Shown: positions 1-8,569, counted from the first letter of the stretch. The stretch: DNA of 64,000 nucleotides from a bacterium HR17 (GCA_002898575.1 BEHT01000002.1:1-64000), one strand, 5' to 3'. Made by a program: numbers and translations. Notes: generated by a model not told the origin, from the sequence alone.

Positions 1-114
1 CCAGACGAGCATGTCTACCCGATGATTCCGTCGGGTCGCTCGGTCAAAGACATCATCGTTCACCCCAGTTTGCGGGAGAAAGTCAAGCGGGAATTGGCGC
101 GGCATGCCGCCTAA
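1..114 (+). CDS. C-terminal end of an unidentified protein
   Basis: The frame starting at base 1 is open for 37 codons to a TAA at 112-114, and its start lies outside the window. The visible tail is basic and contains PDEHVYPMIPSGRS followed by a Lys/Arg-rich helix. I do not recognise the family. It is on the same strand as cstA, 73 bases upstream of it. Called as coding because the frame is open to the window edge and its codon choice resembles the neighbours. Confidence 0.5.
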   Translation, partial: PDEHVYPMIPSGRSVKDIIVHPSLREKVKRELARHAA

Positions 115-187
115 AGGTGGCAAGGGATACAATGGGCGCGCCGGCTCGCACCCGTGTGCGCTCTCGTTTTGGGGGTGCTGAACAGCG

Positions 188-2026
188 ATGGACTCTATGC
201 TGCTGATCGTTGCGGCATTAGCTGCCTTTGCGCTGGCGTATCGCTTTTACGCCAACTTTTTGGCGGCGAAGGTGGCGATGCTCAACGACATGAACCCGAC
301 ACCCGCCCATCGGCTCAAGGACGGCGTGGACTATGTGCCGACCAACAAATGGGTGCTCTTTGGGCATCACTTCGCCGCCATCGCTGGTCCCGGTCCACTT
401 ATCGGTCCCGTGTTGGCGGCACAATACGGCTACCTACCCGGCTTTCTGTGGATCGTCATCGGTGCTGCATTAGCGGGTGCCGTCCACGATTTCATCGTCC
501 TTGTCGCCTCCGTGCGCAACGATGGGCTGTCGCTGGCAAACCTTTCTCGCACCTATATCGGGCGATTGGCGGGCGTCGCGACGTCGTTGGCGACGCTGTT
601 CATCATCACCACGGCGTTGGCAGGCGTCAGCATCGCGGTCGTGAATGCCCTCAGCGAAAGCCCTTGGGGCGTGTTCACCATCCTCGCTACCATCCCGGCT
701 GCCATTATCACGGGACAATGGATGTATCGCCTTCGCCCCGGCAAAATCGCTGAAGCGTCGCTAATTGGCATTGCTATCGTCCTGTTGGGAGTTTTGCTGG
801 GGCATCCGTTCCAAGAGGGCAGACTGGGCGTTGACCCCAAACTGCTGACTTGGGACCAAACGACCCTCAAAGTGCTTCTGCCCACTTATGCCTTCGTGGC
901 GTCCGTTTTACCCGTTTGGCTTCTGATGTGCCCACGCGATTACTTGAGTTCCTACATGAAGGCGGGCGTGGCGATTTTGCTCGGCGTCGGCGTCATCTTG
1001 GCGCATCCCCCTTTGCAGATGCCCGCGTTGACACCTTACATCAACGGCAGCGGTCCGGTTTTGCCTAACCAGTCGGTGTGGCCTTTTGTGTGCATCACCA
1101 TCATGTGCGGGGCGATTTCGGGCTTCCACTCCCTCATCGCTTCGGGCACGACGCCCAAGATGATTTACCGCGAATCGGACATCAAACCCATTGCCTACGG
1201 GGCGATGTTGCTGGAAGGGTTTGTCGCCGTCGTGGCGCTGATTGCGGCGTGCGCGTTGCATCCCGACACTTACTTCGCCATCAACGCCAAAAAGGAGCTG
1301 GCTGCCCAATTTGCAGCGCGCTCGCCTGATTTGCTGCAATTGACGAAGGAGGTCGGCGAGCAGACTTTAGTCGGACGAACAGGTGGCGCTGTCTCCTTAG
1401 CGGTCGGGATGACCCACATCTTCCGCATGCTGCCAGGCATGCAAACACTGGCGGCTTATTGGTATCACTTCGCCATCATGTTTGAAGCCCTGTTCATCCT
1501 GACGCTGGTGGAAACAGGGACACGGGTCGCCCGCTTCGTCTTCCAAGAGACCATCACGCCGCTTGTCAGACCTGTGCTGGAAAAAGCGTTGCCTGAAAAC
1601 GGTGTGCGTTGGAGCATGAACATCCTTGCCAGCGCTTTGTGCTGTTTGGCGTGGGGCTATCTCCTGTTCACCAACGACATCAGCACGATTTGGCCGATGT
1701 TCGGTATCGCTAACCAGTTGTTGGCAGCTATCGGGTTGGCGTTTGGGACGACTTACATTCTGACCCACGCGCCCAAGCCCATCTACGCGCTGTGCACCTT
1801 CCTGCCACTGTGTTGGGTGTTTGTGACGACGATGGCAGCGGGCATCTTGAGCGTCCCACGCTTCTGGACAACTTTGCCCGCACCGTCCAACTTCATCAAC
1901 GCCACCATGACCGTCTGCATGTTGGTGCTGACGGTTGTCATCGTCGTGGCGTCAACGCGGCGGTGGATGGAGTTGCTCGCAGAGCGCGTTTCTGTGCCCG
2001 CCGCTGTCCGCCAAAGCGCCGACTGA
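188..2026 (+). CDS. cstA: Carbon starvation protein CstA family transporter
   Basis: Predicted 612-residue inner-membrane protein of the CstA/BtsT peptide or pyruvate transporter family. Hydrophobic segments run almost the whole length. Family motifs are visible: GHHFAAIAGPGP at residues 59-70, HDFIVL around 100-105 and RNDGLSL at 110-116. The protein is shorter than E. coli CstA (about 700 residues). The ATG at 188 has a G-rich stretch (GGGGG, 171-175) about 12 bases upstream as a weak ribosome site. Known relatives take up peptides or pyruvate under carbon limitation; which substrate applies here cannot be read from sequence. No sensor kinase gene is adjacent. Confidence 0.93.
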   Translation: MDSMLLIVAALAAFALAYRFYANFLAAKVAMLNDMNPTPAHRLKDGVDYVPTNKWVLFGHHFAAIAGPGPLIGPVLAAQYGYLPGFLWIVIGAALAGAVHDFIVLVASVRNDGLSLANLSRTYIGRLAGVATSLATLFIITTALAGVSIAVVNALSESPWGVFTILATIPAAIITGQWMYRLRPGKIAEASLIGIAIVLLGVLLGHPFQEGRLGVDPKLLTWDQTTLKVLLPTYAFVASVLPVWLLMCPRDYLSSYMKAGVAILLGVGVILAHPPLQMPALTPYINGSGPVLPNQSVWPFVCITIMCGAISGFHSLIASGTTPKMIYRESDIKPIAYGAMLLEGFVAVVALIAACALHPDTYFAINAKKELAAQFAARSPDLLQLTKEVGEQTLVGRTGGAVSLAVGMTHIFRMLPGMQTLAAYWYHFAIMFEALFILTLVETGTRVARFVFQETITPLVRPVLEKALPENGVRWSMNILASALCCLAWGYLLFTNDISTIWPMFGIANQLLAAIGLAFGTTYILTHAPKPIYALCTFLPLCWVFVTTMAAGILSVPRFWTTLPAPSNFINATMTVCMLVLTVVIVVASTRRWMELLAERVSVPAAVRQSAD

Positions 2027-2149
2027 CGCAAGGCTTGGGAGGGGTTTGCGCCGCGCTATGCCCTTTTTGCCCCTCACCGTCCTCTCCCTCGGTGCGTCAA
2101 AGGAGTTGAACACTTCAACTGCCCATCGCGACGGGGACGGTGAGATGGG

Positions 2150-3121
2150 ATGGCAAAAGGTTTGTCCTTTGCTGCCACAGTTCTCCTGCTCTTGCAGCGG
2201 AAGGTAAAGACAGCGACCAGCCTCTATCATATCGGTGGATGGCGGAGGGTCTGGCAAGCGCTTTGGGCGAAAGTGCATCAGCCGCTCATGAAATGGCGAG
2301 AAGAGTGGGAGTGGGTGCAAATTGACGGCTGCGATTATGTGTTGGTCCCCCATGTGCAGGGCTTTAGGATGTTGGTCAGTAGCACTGATGTCGGTATCGG
2401 ACGGGAGTTAGCCTTTTACCGCGTGCATGAGCCGCTCGTTACCAACTTGCTGCCAGGCTTTGTGCGCCAGGGAGACACCGTGTTGGATATCGGCGCCAAC
2501 ATCGGCTATTACACCTTGCTCCTTTCCCGCCTCGTCGGTCCCAACGGTTGCGTCATTGCCGTTGAACCCCATCCTGCCAACGCTCATCTGTTGAGGTTGA
2601 ACTTGCGGCTTAATGGTATCAACAATGTGCAAGTGGTATCAGCCGCCGTCAGCGACGGAGAAGGGCAAGCAACTTTGTTTGAAGCCGAAGGCTCTAATTG
2701 GCATTCATTGCATCCGACTGACCGCACAGCGGGCAAAACGCTCTTGGTGACGACGCTCACTGTAGACACCTTAGCGCGCCAAACCGCCCGTCCCATCGCG
2801 CTCGTCCGCATGGACATTGAAGGCTGGGAGCTCAACGCTTTACGCGGCGGCGCACAGACGCTGGCGCGAGACTGTCCCGCACTTATCGTGGAGTTTCATC
2901 CGTTTTACACAGGGCAGGACGCTGTGCGGGACACCCTGGCGTGGCTGCGATCCTTCGGTTACGAACGGGGTTTTTATGTCCTGCGCGCCGACGACTTTCC
3001 TTGGGTGAAGCGCCCACGCCGTGTCTGGGAGCGCTCACTGTCTGCTTTGCTTTCTGACCCCTCTCTATTGGACGAGCGAGAGTGCTTCACCCTGTTGCTG
3101 GAAAGCCCTGCCCGCTCGTAA
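2150..3121 (+). CDS. FkbM family SAM-dependent methyltransferase
   Basis: 323 residues. The SAM-binding motif DIGANIGYYT lies at residues 113-122. The acidic motif II VEPHP is near 138-142, and the C-terminal part carries DIEGWELNALRGG and IVEFHP, all typical of the FkbM_fam domain (about residues 105-290). The first 100 residues are less conserved. FkbM proteins O-methylate sugars or polyketide-type hydroxyls; the substrate here is unknown and there are no glycan genes next to it. It lies 123 bases after cstA. The chosen ATG has only a poor ribosome site, so the true start could be downstream (for example the Met near residue 47). A hairpin terminator follows. Confidence 0.85.
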   Translation: MAKGLSFAATVLLLLQRKVKTATSLYHIGGWRRVWQALWAKVHQPLMKWREEWEWVQIDGCDYVLVPHVQGFRMLVSSTDVGIGRELAFYRVHEPLVTNLLPGFVRQGDTVLDIGANIGYYTLLLSRLVGPNGCVIAVEPHPANAHLLRLNLRLNGINNVQVVSAAVSDGEGQATLFEAEGSNWHSLHPTDRTAGKTLLVTTLTVDTLARQTARPIALVRMDIEGWELNALRGGAQTLARDCPALIVEFHPFYTGQDAVRDTLAWLRSFGYERGFYVLRADDFPWVKRPRRVWERSLSALLSDPSLLDERECFTLLLESPARS

Positions 3122-3172
3122 GCGGCATCCAAGCTGCTCTGAGGACGACCGCAATCGCACGGAGCGTGTGGC

Positions 3173-3208
3173 AGGCGCCTGCGTTCGTTTGCAGGCGCCT
3201 ATCATTTT
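3173..3208 (+). terminator. Hairpin terminator after the FkbM gene
   Basis: A perfect 10-bp inverted repeat, AGGCGCCTGC (3173-3182) and GCAGGCGCCT (3191-3200), has an 8-base loop and is followed by ATCATTTTA. It starts 51 bases past the FkbM stop and lies before the pyrophosphatase gene, as expected for an intrinsic terminator. The U tract is short. Confidence 0.65.
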
Positions 3209-3375
3209 AGATAGCGTTGCGCGGTTCCCCGCTGAGGTTCTATTTCATCAGCAGCCCAGCGTGATAGCATTTACTGTGACTTTTCGCAAAATTTTGGGGA
3301 CGCGACCATGAAATGTCTCGCAACGAAAGTCCTTAGTAAGGCATTGGTCGTGGCTTAAGGGGGAGATGAGCCGCA

Positions 3376-5745
3376 ATGGCAACGCAGCGGGTAAGCCGTC
3401 TCAAACGGTGCTTTTGGGGTGGGGTTCTGGCAGGAACATCTAACGCGTTTGCTGCGGCAGAAGCCGTCCAATTGCCACCGTTTACCGGTCACGACATCGC
3501 CGTGCTGGTCGCTGTCTTGGCGGTGGCGCTTGTCGCCGTCGGCTACGGCGTTCACCTTATCCGTCGCGTCTTAGCAGAGCCTGAAGGTCCCGAAACGATG
3601 CAACGAGTCGCTCGTGCCGTCCGAGACGGCGCGTTCGCTTATTTGCGCCAGCAGTTTCGGTTGATGCGGTTTTTCGTGTTGTTGCTGGCGTTCGCTTTGC
3701 TCGTCGTTTACTCGCAAGTGCCCGAATACGGTCCGGCACTGGCAGCCGGCACAGCCATTGCGTTTTTGATGGGCGTCGCGGCGTCTTACGGGGCAGGGTT
3801 TGTCGGTATGTGGATGGCGGTTAACGGCAATGTGCGGGTCGCTTACGCGGCGCTCCGCAGTTTCCGTGACGCCCTGCGCATCGCCTTCCAAGCGGGTGCC
3901 GTTTCCGGCATGGCAACGGTTGCCCTCGGTTTGTTGGGCGCGACGCTGATTTTCCTCGCCTTCCGCGAAAAGGCGATGTTCGTGCTGGTCGGGTTCGGGT
4001 TTGGTGGGTGTTTGGCGGCGCTGTTCATGCGCGTCGGCGGCGGCATTTACACGAAAGCCGCTGATGTCGGTGCCGACTTGGTCGGCAAAGTGGAAGCGGG
4101 CATTCCCGAAGATGACCCCCGTAACCCTGCGACCATCGCCGACAATGTCGGTGACAATGTGGGCGATTGCGCCGGCATGGCTGCCGATGTGTTTGAGAGT
4201 TATGAAGTCACTTTGGTCGCCGCCATCTTGCTCGGCTACGGCGCGATGGCGTCCGTCGGTAAAGAGCATGTCATGCAACTCATCCTCTACCCGTTGTTGG
4301 TGCGAGGCGTCGGCGTGATCGCGTCCATCTTCGGCATCTCGGCGGTGAAGGCAAAAGACGAGGAGCGGATTGACCCGATGCGCCCCATCAATGTCGGCTT
4401 CTGGACAGCGGCGGCGCTTTCGGTTCTCGGTTTCTGGCTTGTCAGTTACTTTTACCTCGGCAATATGGCGGATTGGTGGAAATACGCTTTGGCTTGCACC
4501 ATCGGCATCGCCCTGACGCAAGGCATCGGTTGGCTGACCCAATACTTCACGGGCACTGAATACCGACCCGTCAAAGACATCGCCCACAGTTCCAAAACGG
4601 GCACGGCAACGATGATTTTGGAAGGCTTCTCCGTCGGTCTGGAAAGCAGCGTCTGGGCGATCGTCGCCATCGCTTTGACCATCTTTCTGTCCATCCTGCT
4701 ATTTCCTGGCGACTTTGCGTTGTCGGCATACGCCGTGGCGCTGTCAGGATTGGGCTTACTGGCGACGACAGGCTTTGTGCTGGCGATGGACACCTACGGT
4801 CCCATCAGCGACAACGCCAACGGCATTTTTGAGATGTCTGGTGCGTTGCGCGATGCGGAAGCGAAGGGCAACGAACGGGCAGCGCGCATCGTCGCTCAAC
4901 TGGACGCCGTCGGCAACACTGTCAAGGCGCTGACGAAAGGTTTCGCCATTGCGACAGCGGTCATCGCTGCCGTTTCACTGTTCCGCTCCTTTACGGAAGC
5001 GACGGGATTGGTGCGGGCAGGAGGGCAGGGAATAGGCATTCGCATTGACCAACCCGAAGTCTTTATCGGCATCTTGCTCGGTGCGGCGGTGCCCTTCCTC
5101 TTCAGCGCCTTTGCCATCCGCGCCGTCAGCCGCGCAGCGTTCCAGTTGGTGGAAGAAGTGCGCCGACAATTCCGCACTATTCCCGGCATTTTGGAGGGCA
5201 AAGCGACACCCGATTACTCCCGTGCCGTCGCTATCAGCACTGCCGCCGCCCAGCGGGAGTTACTGTCGCCGGGTATCTTAGCCATCGCTTCCCCCATTTT
5301 GGTCGGGTTCGCCTTAGGCTTCATGGACCCCAAAATGGGGGCAGCAGCGTTGGGGGGTTTCCTTGGGGGTGCCATCGTATCGGGGCAGTTGTTAGCTGTG
5401 TTGATGGCGAACAGCGGCGGCGCATGGGACAACGCGAAGAAGTTGATTGAAGCCGGACTGTTTGGTGGCAAGGGCACTGAGTTTCACAAGAGCGCCGTCA
5501 TTTGCGACACCGTCGGTGACCCCTTCAAGGACACGGCTGGACCCGCGCTCAACCCGCTCATCAAGGTCATGAACCTTGTCGGCATTTTGATTGCGCCCAT
5601 CCTTGTCCAGCCGATAGACGCCCTCGTGCGGCTTTTAATCAGCGCCGTCTTGGTAGCGGCGTTAGCAGGCGCGGTGGCGTGGAGCAAACGCACCGCCGTC
5701 TTAGAAGTCGCTGAACCCCTTCCCGCAAGCGAACCTAAGGTCTGA
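3376..5745 (+). CDS. hppA: Membrane-bound H+-translocating pyrophosphatase, K+-independent type
   Basis: 789 residues, multi-spanning membrane protein that hydrolyses PPi to pump protons. Signature sequences are intact: DVGADLVGKVE (about 229-239), the substrate loop with DNVGDNVGDCAGMAADVFE (about 256-274), and the C-terminal GDPFKDTAGP. The switch motif reads GNTVKALTKG (513-522) with Lys517. In this family Lys at that position marks the K+-independent class, which pumps H+, whereas Ala marks K+-dependent enzymes. The N-terminus (residues 1-27) looks like a cleavable signal ending AFAA. A GGGGGAG ribosome site precedes the ATG. Such pumps help save energy under low-energy or stress conditions. 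Confidence 0.96.
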   Translation: MATQRVSRLKRCFWGGVLAGTSNAFAAAEAVQLPPFTGHDIAVLVAVLAVALVAVGYGVHLIRRVLAEPEGPETMQRVARAVRDGAFAYLRQQFRLMRFFVLLLAFALLVVYSQVPEYGPALAAGTAIAFLMGVAASYGAGFVGMWMAVNGNVRVAYAALRSFRDALRIAFQAGAVSGMATVALGLLGATLIFLAFREKAMFVLVGFGFGGCLAALFMRVGGGIYTKAADVGADLVGKVEAGIPEDDPRNPATIADNVGDNVGDCAGMAADVFESYEVTLVAAILLGYGAMASVGKEHVMQLILYPLLVRGVGVIASIFGISAVKAKDEERIDPMRPINVGFWTAAALSVLGFWLVSYFYLGNMADWWKYALACTIGIALTQGIGWLTQYFTGTEYRPVKDIAHSSKTGTATMILEGFSVGLESSVWAIVAIALTIFLSILLFPGDFALSAYAVALSGLGLLATTGFVLAMDTYGPISDNANGIFEMSGALRDAEAKGNERAARIVAQLDAVGNTVKALTKGFAIATAVIAAVSLFRSFTEATGLVRAGGQGIGIRIDQPEVFIGILLGAAVPFLFSAFAIRAVSRAAFQLVEEVRRQFRTIPGILEGKATPDYSRAVAISTAAAQRELLSPGILAIASPILVGFALGFMDPKMGAAALGGFLGGAIVSGQLLAVLMANSGGAWDNAKKLIEAGLFGGKGTEFHKSAVICDTVGDPFKDTAGPALNPLIKVMNLVGILIAPILVQPIDALVRLLISAVLVAALAGAVAWSKRTAVLEVAEPLPASEPKV

Positions 5746-6139
5746 CCTTGCGTGCATAAAACTGGCAGGTCGTTGCAATAAGAGGAAATGAAGCGAGGCG
5801 GAGCCCGCCCTGGAGCGGTGAGAGAGTGGCTCAATTGGCGCTGGGGCACCCGCTGGTCTACCATCGCCGCCACGACCTTCCCGTCAGTTGCCACACTGAT
5901 GAAGGGTCGTAGCAGTGCAGGGCGACCGGCTCGTCTTGAAGTGCGGGGCTAAATTCCGTGAAAGGGCTGGAGCGGTTGGGCATCCGAGGGCTGGGCACAC
6001 CGACCGAGCGATGCTTAGCGGTGCGGGCGACACGGGTCGTTTGAGCGGATTGGGGACAAGGAGACGGAGCGGTTGCGCTAAAATGATACCCGTTTCCTGA
6101 ACATCCTTCTTCTGACGGCTTGAAGGGGTGCGAACGACG
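5746..6139. other. 394-base stretch without a recognisable gene
   Basis: All frames on both strands are short or lack family features. The sequence is G-rich with many short self-complementary stretches. It ends with CGCTAAAATGATA (6078-6090), which could hold a -10 hexamer (TAAAAT) for the acetolactate synthase small-subunit gene. I looked for T-box, RNase P, tmRNA, SRP and common riboswitch cores and found none. It may be an untranslated leader, a structured RNA I do not recognise, or decayed sequence. Confidence 0.4.
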
Positions 6140-6658
6140 ATGCCGTCTGAAAATGGGCGACGCAATGGCTATCGGATGCACACCTTATCCGTGCTGGTGG
6201 AGAACCGACCAGGCGTCTTGGCGCGCATCGCCGGGCTGTTCGCTCGGCGCGGGTTCAACATTGATAGCCTCGCCGTTAACATCACCGACGACCCGCAAAC
6301 TTCGCGCATGACCATCGTCGTCGCCGGCGACGACGACACCATTGAGCAAATCACGAAGCAACTCAACAAACTGATTGATGTCATTAAAGTCCACGACCAC
6401 ACGGGCGAAGCCGTCGTGGAACGCGAGCTGGCGCTCATCAAGGTCAACTGCGAATTGGAGCAGCGCACGCACATCATCCAGTTGGTGGAAATTTTTCGGG
6501 CGTCCATCGTAGATGTGGGTGCCGACACAATGACCATTGAGATCACGGGCGACTCTGACAAAATTGACGCGCTGGTGGAGTTGTTGCGCCCCTTCGGGAT
6601 CCGCGAGTTGGTGCGCACCGGCAAGATCATCTTGGAGCGTGGCAGCAAAAGTCTATGA
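6140..6658 (+). CDS. ilvN: Acetolactate synthase small (regulatory) subunit
   Basis: 172 residues from the ATG at 6140 (an in-frame GTG at 6128 is an alternative; AAGGGG lies at 6123-6127). An N-terminal ACT domain starts HTLSVLVENRPGVLARIAGLF (split: HTLSVLVENR, PGVLARIAGLF) and continues NIDSLAV. A C-terminal small-subunit domain ends in RELVRTGKIILERG. The protein binds branched-chain amino acids and confers feedback inhibition on the catalytic IlvB subunit in valine/leucine/isoleucine synthesis. No ilvB or ilvC gene is present in the window, so it is detached from its usual partner here. It converges on and overlaps the next gene by 6 bases. Confidence 0.93.
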   Translation: MPSENGRRNGYRMHTLSVLVENRPGVLARIAGLFARRGFNIDSLAVNITDDPQTSRMTIVVAGDDDTIEQITKQLNKLIDVIKVHDHTGEAVVERELALIKVNCELEQRTHIIQLVEIFRASIVDVGADTMTIEITGDSDKIDALVELLRPFGIRELVRTGKIILERGSKSL

Positions 6659-7006
6659 GCGCTGTCTTGCGATCGCTTTCAGCGCCGCTTCATCGTAGCC
6701 CACGACGACCCCTGCCGGAGCGACCACGACGGGACGACGCAGCCATTGCGGGTGTTGGGTCAACAACCGCACCGCTTCGTTGAGGTCAATGGCGTCTGGG
6801 TTTGCCCGCCATTGTCGCCACAGCGGGCTGGTGCGACTCACGAATTCGGTGACGGGACGGTGACCTATCATACGACGCAACTCCGCTGCCGTCGGTGGCT
6901 CTCGGATGACATCGCGCCAGCGCACCGTGACACCCAACGCACGCAAGAGCCCGCTTGCGCGGTCGCAACTTCGTCACCCTTTGCGCCCCCATAGTTCCAC
7001 TTCCAT
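6653..7006 (-). CDS. ArsC/Spx-family thioredoxin-fold protein, predicted selenoprotein (UGA at codon 11)
   Basis: Read through one UGA, this is a 117-residue ArsC/Spx/YffB-like protein. The ATG at 7006 has a strong ribosome site (AAGGAGGTG). Codon 11 (6976-6974) is TGA. The N-terminus reads MEVELWGRKG-U-RSC-DRASGLLRALGV, so the UGA falls on the catalytic Cys of the family's CxxC/CxxS motif, giving UxxC. Downstream conserved parts are in the same frame: REPPTAAELRRMI, the TSPLWRQW segment, and LLTQHPQWLRRPVVV with the RRP motif, then VGYDEAAL. A SECIS-like hairpin follows the UGA, and selD is the divergent neighbour. Standard calling would start at an internal TTG (6946) and lose the active site. 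Whether it reduces arsenate, disulfides or another substrate is unknown. The alternative is a simple nonsense mutation. Confidence 0.75.
6940..6961 (-). promoter_or_regulatory. SECIS-like hairpin in the ArsC/Spx-like gene
   Basis: On the minus strand, 12 bases after the UGA, an 8-bp stem (CGCGCAAG, 6961-6954, with CTTGCGTG, 6947-6940, one G-U pair) closes a six-base loop CGGGCT. The loop begins 20 bases after the UGA, about where bacterial SECIS apical loops sit, and has the G-rich loop expected for SelB recognition. Found by eye; no folding was run. Confidence 0.5.
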
Positions 7007-7093
7007 CGCAGAACACCTCCTTGGGACTGCCTCGGTCAAAAAATTGTGCCAAACACCACCAACGGCGTTACACTTTTCAGCGGTGATTTGGTG

Positions 7094-8143
7094 ATGGCTC
7101 AGGCATCAGTCAAACTGACGGCGCTGTCGCCCAAAGGCGGCTGAGCGTGCAAAATCGGTCCGGCGGACCTGCAACGGATTTTGCAAGCACTGCCCAAAGT
7201 GCCCAACCCCAATGTTCTCGTCGGCATTGACACCGCCGACGACGCCGGCGTTTACCGTCTCCGTGACGACCTCGCCATCGTCCAAACGCTGGACTTCATC
7301 ACACCCATCGTGGACGACCCCTTCGCGTTCGGCGCCATCGCTGCCGCCAACGCCGTCAGCGACATTTACGCGATGGGTGCGACACCCGTGACAGCGCTTA
7401 ACATCCTCGGCTACCCCGCTGGCGAGGTGGAGCCCGAATTGGTGGCGACGATTTTGCAAGGCGGTTACGACAAACTAACGGAAGCGGGTATCGCCGTTAT
7501 CGGTGGGCACACCGTTGATGACCCCGTTTTGAAATACGGCGTCGCTGTCACGGGTATCGTTCATCCCGACCGCACCGTCACCAACGCGGGCGCGAAAGTC
7601 GGCGACGCTTTGGTGCTGACGAAGCCGTTGGGCACGGGCGTTATCAATCAGGGAATCAAAGCCAACCGCACGCCGCCTGAAGTCGTGGAGCGCGCCGTTG
7701 AAGTCATGGCGACGCTCAACAAAAACGCGGCGGAAGCGATGACGCAAGTCGGTGTCAACGCGTGCACCGATGTGACGGGCTTTGGGTTGCTGGGGCATTT
7801 GCGCGAAATGCTGGTCGCCAGCGGCGTCAGCGCCCGCCTTTTTGCGGGGCAAGTGCCCCTCATTGACGGCGTGCTGACTTTGGCAGAGCAAAACTTGTTC
7901 CCTGGCGGTTCGCGTTTCAACCGCCGTTTTGTGGAGCCGTTCGTGCATTGGCATGAGCAAGTGCCTGAACCCGTGCGGATGCTGCTGTGCGATGCACAAA
8001 CCTCAGGCGGTTTGCTCATCAGCGTCGCACGAGACAAACTGTCGGACTTGCTAAACGCCTTAAAGGAACGGGGCGTTCGGTGGGCAGCCGTCATCGGTGA
8101 AATCACCGCTAACTCCGTCGGGGAGGTGTGGGTTGAGCCATGA
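7094..8143 (+). CDS. selD: Selenide, water dikinase (selenophosphate synthetase), selenocysteine-containing
   Basis: 349 residues from the ATG at 7094, read through TGA at 7142-7144 (codon 17). SelD makes selenophosphate from selenide and ATP for Sec-tRNA and tRNA 2-selenouridine. The N-terminus reads LTALSPKGG-U-ACKIGPADL. The UGA and Lys20 match the positions of the essential Cys17 and Lys20 of E. coli SelD, and Sec-containing SelD is common in Sec-using bacteria. Body motifs are typical: DTADDAGVY, QTLDFITPIVDDP, AAANAVSDIYAMGA, TDVTGFGLLGHL and the C-terminal DAQTSGGLL. An annotation starting at the next possible codon would lose the catalytic loop. The stop overlaps the next ATG (ATGA). 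No selA, selB or selC lies in the window. Confidence 0.93.
7148..7185 (+). promoter_or_regulatory. SECIS-like hairpin in selD
   Basis: Three bases after the UGA, TGCAAAATC (7148-7156) pairs perfectly with GATTTTGCA (7177-7185). Directly stacked on the 5' side is an inner stem GGTCC (7157-7161)/GGACC (7165-7169) closing the loop GGC, with a 7-base bulge on the 3' side. The apical loop starts 17 bases after the UGA. This geometry suits a bacterial SECIS element. Confidence 0.6.
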
Positions 8144-8529
8144 CCGACAAAACGACCCGTCGTCACCTGCTGCGGCGCTGGACGCAGGCTTTTGCCGTCG
8201 CTGCAACGGGTGCAGCGATCGGCACCCCTTGCCCAAACGCTGCGGGCATCGGGGACGCTGCCCAACTGCAAGTGGACGCACCGGCACAAGTCGCCGCAGG
8301 CAAACCGTTTACCGTGCGGTTAACTGTTCCCGCAAATGGCGGCGCCGAGGCGCCGCATTGGCTGGAAGTGTGGCTCATTGACAGGGAAGGGCAACGATTG
8401 CTCAGCCGCATGGAATTGGGTGGCGCCGCCGTGACAGCAACTTTGACGCTCACGCTGCAGCGTTCTGCCACCCTGCGCGTGCGCGATATGCGTGGGCGTA
8501 TCCTCCAGCGTCGCATCCAAGTGCGCTGA
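8140..8529 (+). CDS. Small Tat-exported protein with a SoxZ/Ig-like beta fold, function unknown
   Basis: 129 residues, translationally coupled to selD through an ATGA overlap, with GGGAGGTG 12 bases before the ATG. The N-terminus TTRRHLLRRWTQAFAVAATG resembles a twin-arginine signal with an A-rich hydrophobic stretch. The remainder (about residues 40-129) is a beta-sandwich-like pattern: an APAQVAAGKPFTVRLTV strand pair, a WLEVWL segment and a TLTLQRSATLRVR end. This resembles SoxZ/SoxY-type or superoxide-reductase-like beta domains, but I see no conserved metal or carrier-Cys motif. The coupling suggests co-expression with selD; a functional link to selenium is only inferred. Confidence 0.7.
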   Translation: MTDKTTRRHLLRRWTQAFAVAATGAAIGTPCPNAAGIGDAAQLQVDAPAQVAAGKPFTVRLTVPANGGAEAPHWLEVWLIDREGQRLLSRMELGGAAVTATLTLTLQRSATLRVRDMRGRILQRRIQVR

Positions 8530-8569
8530 ACATTTTCGCCTACAACGGCTTGACCGCAGGTGACCGACG

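Noticed and set aside
5746-6139. T-box, RNase P RNA or amino-acid riboswitch before ilvN
   Set aside because: The conserved cores (such as the T-box AGGGUGG and the RNase P helix P4 sequences) are not present.
6786-7052. Alternative minus-strand frame overlapping the ArsC/Spx-like gene
   Set aside because: It has no family features; the frame with the in-frame UGA carries all conserved ArsC/Spx motifs and the strong ribosome site.
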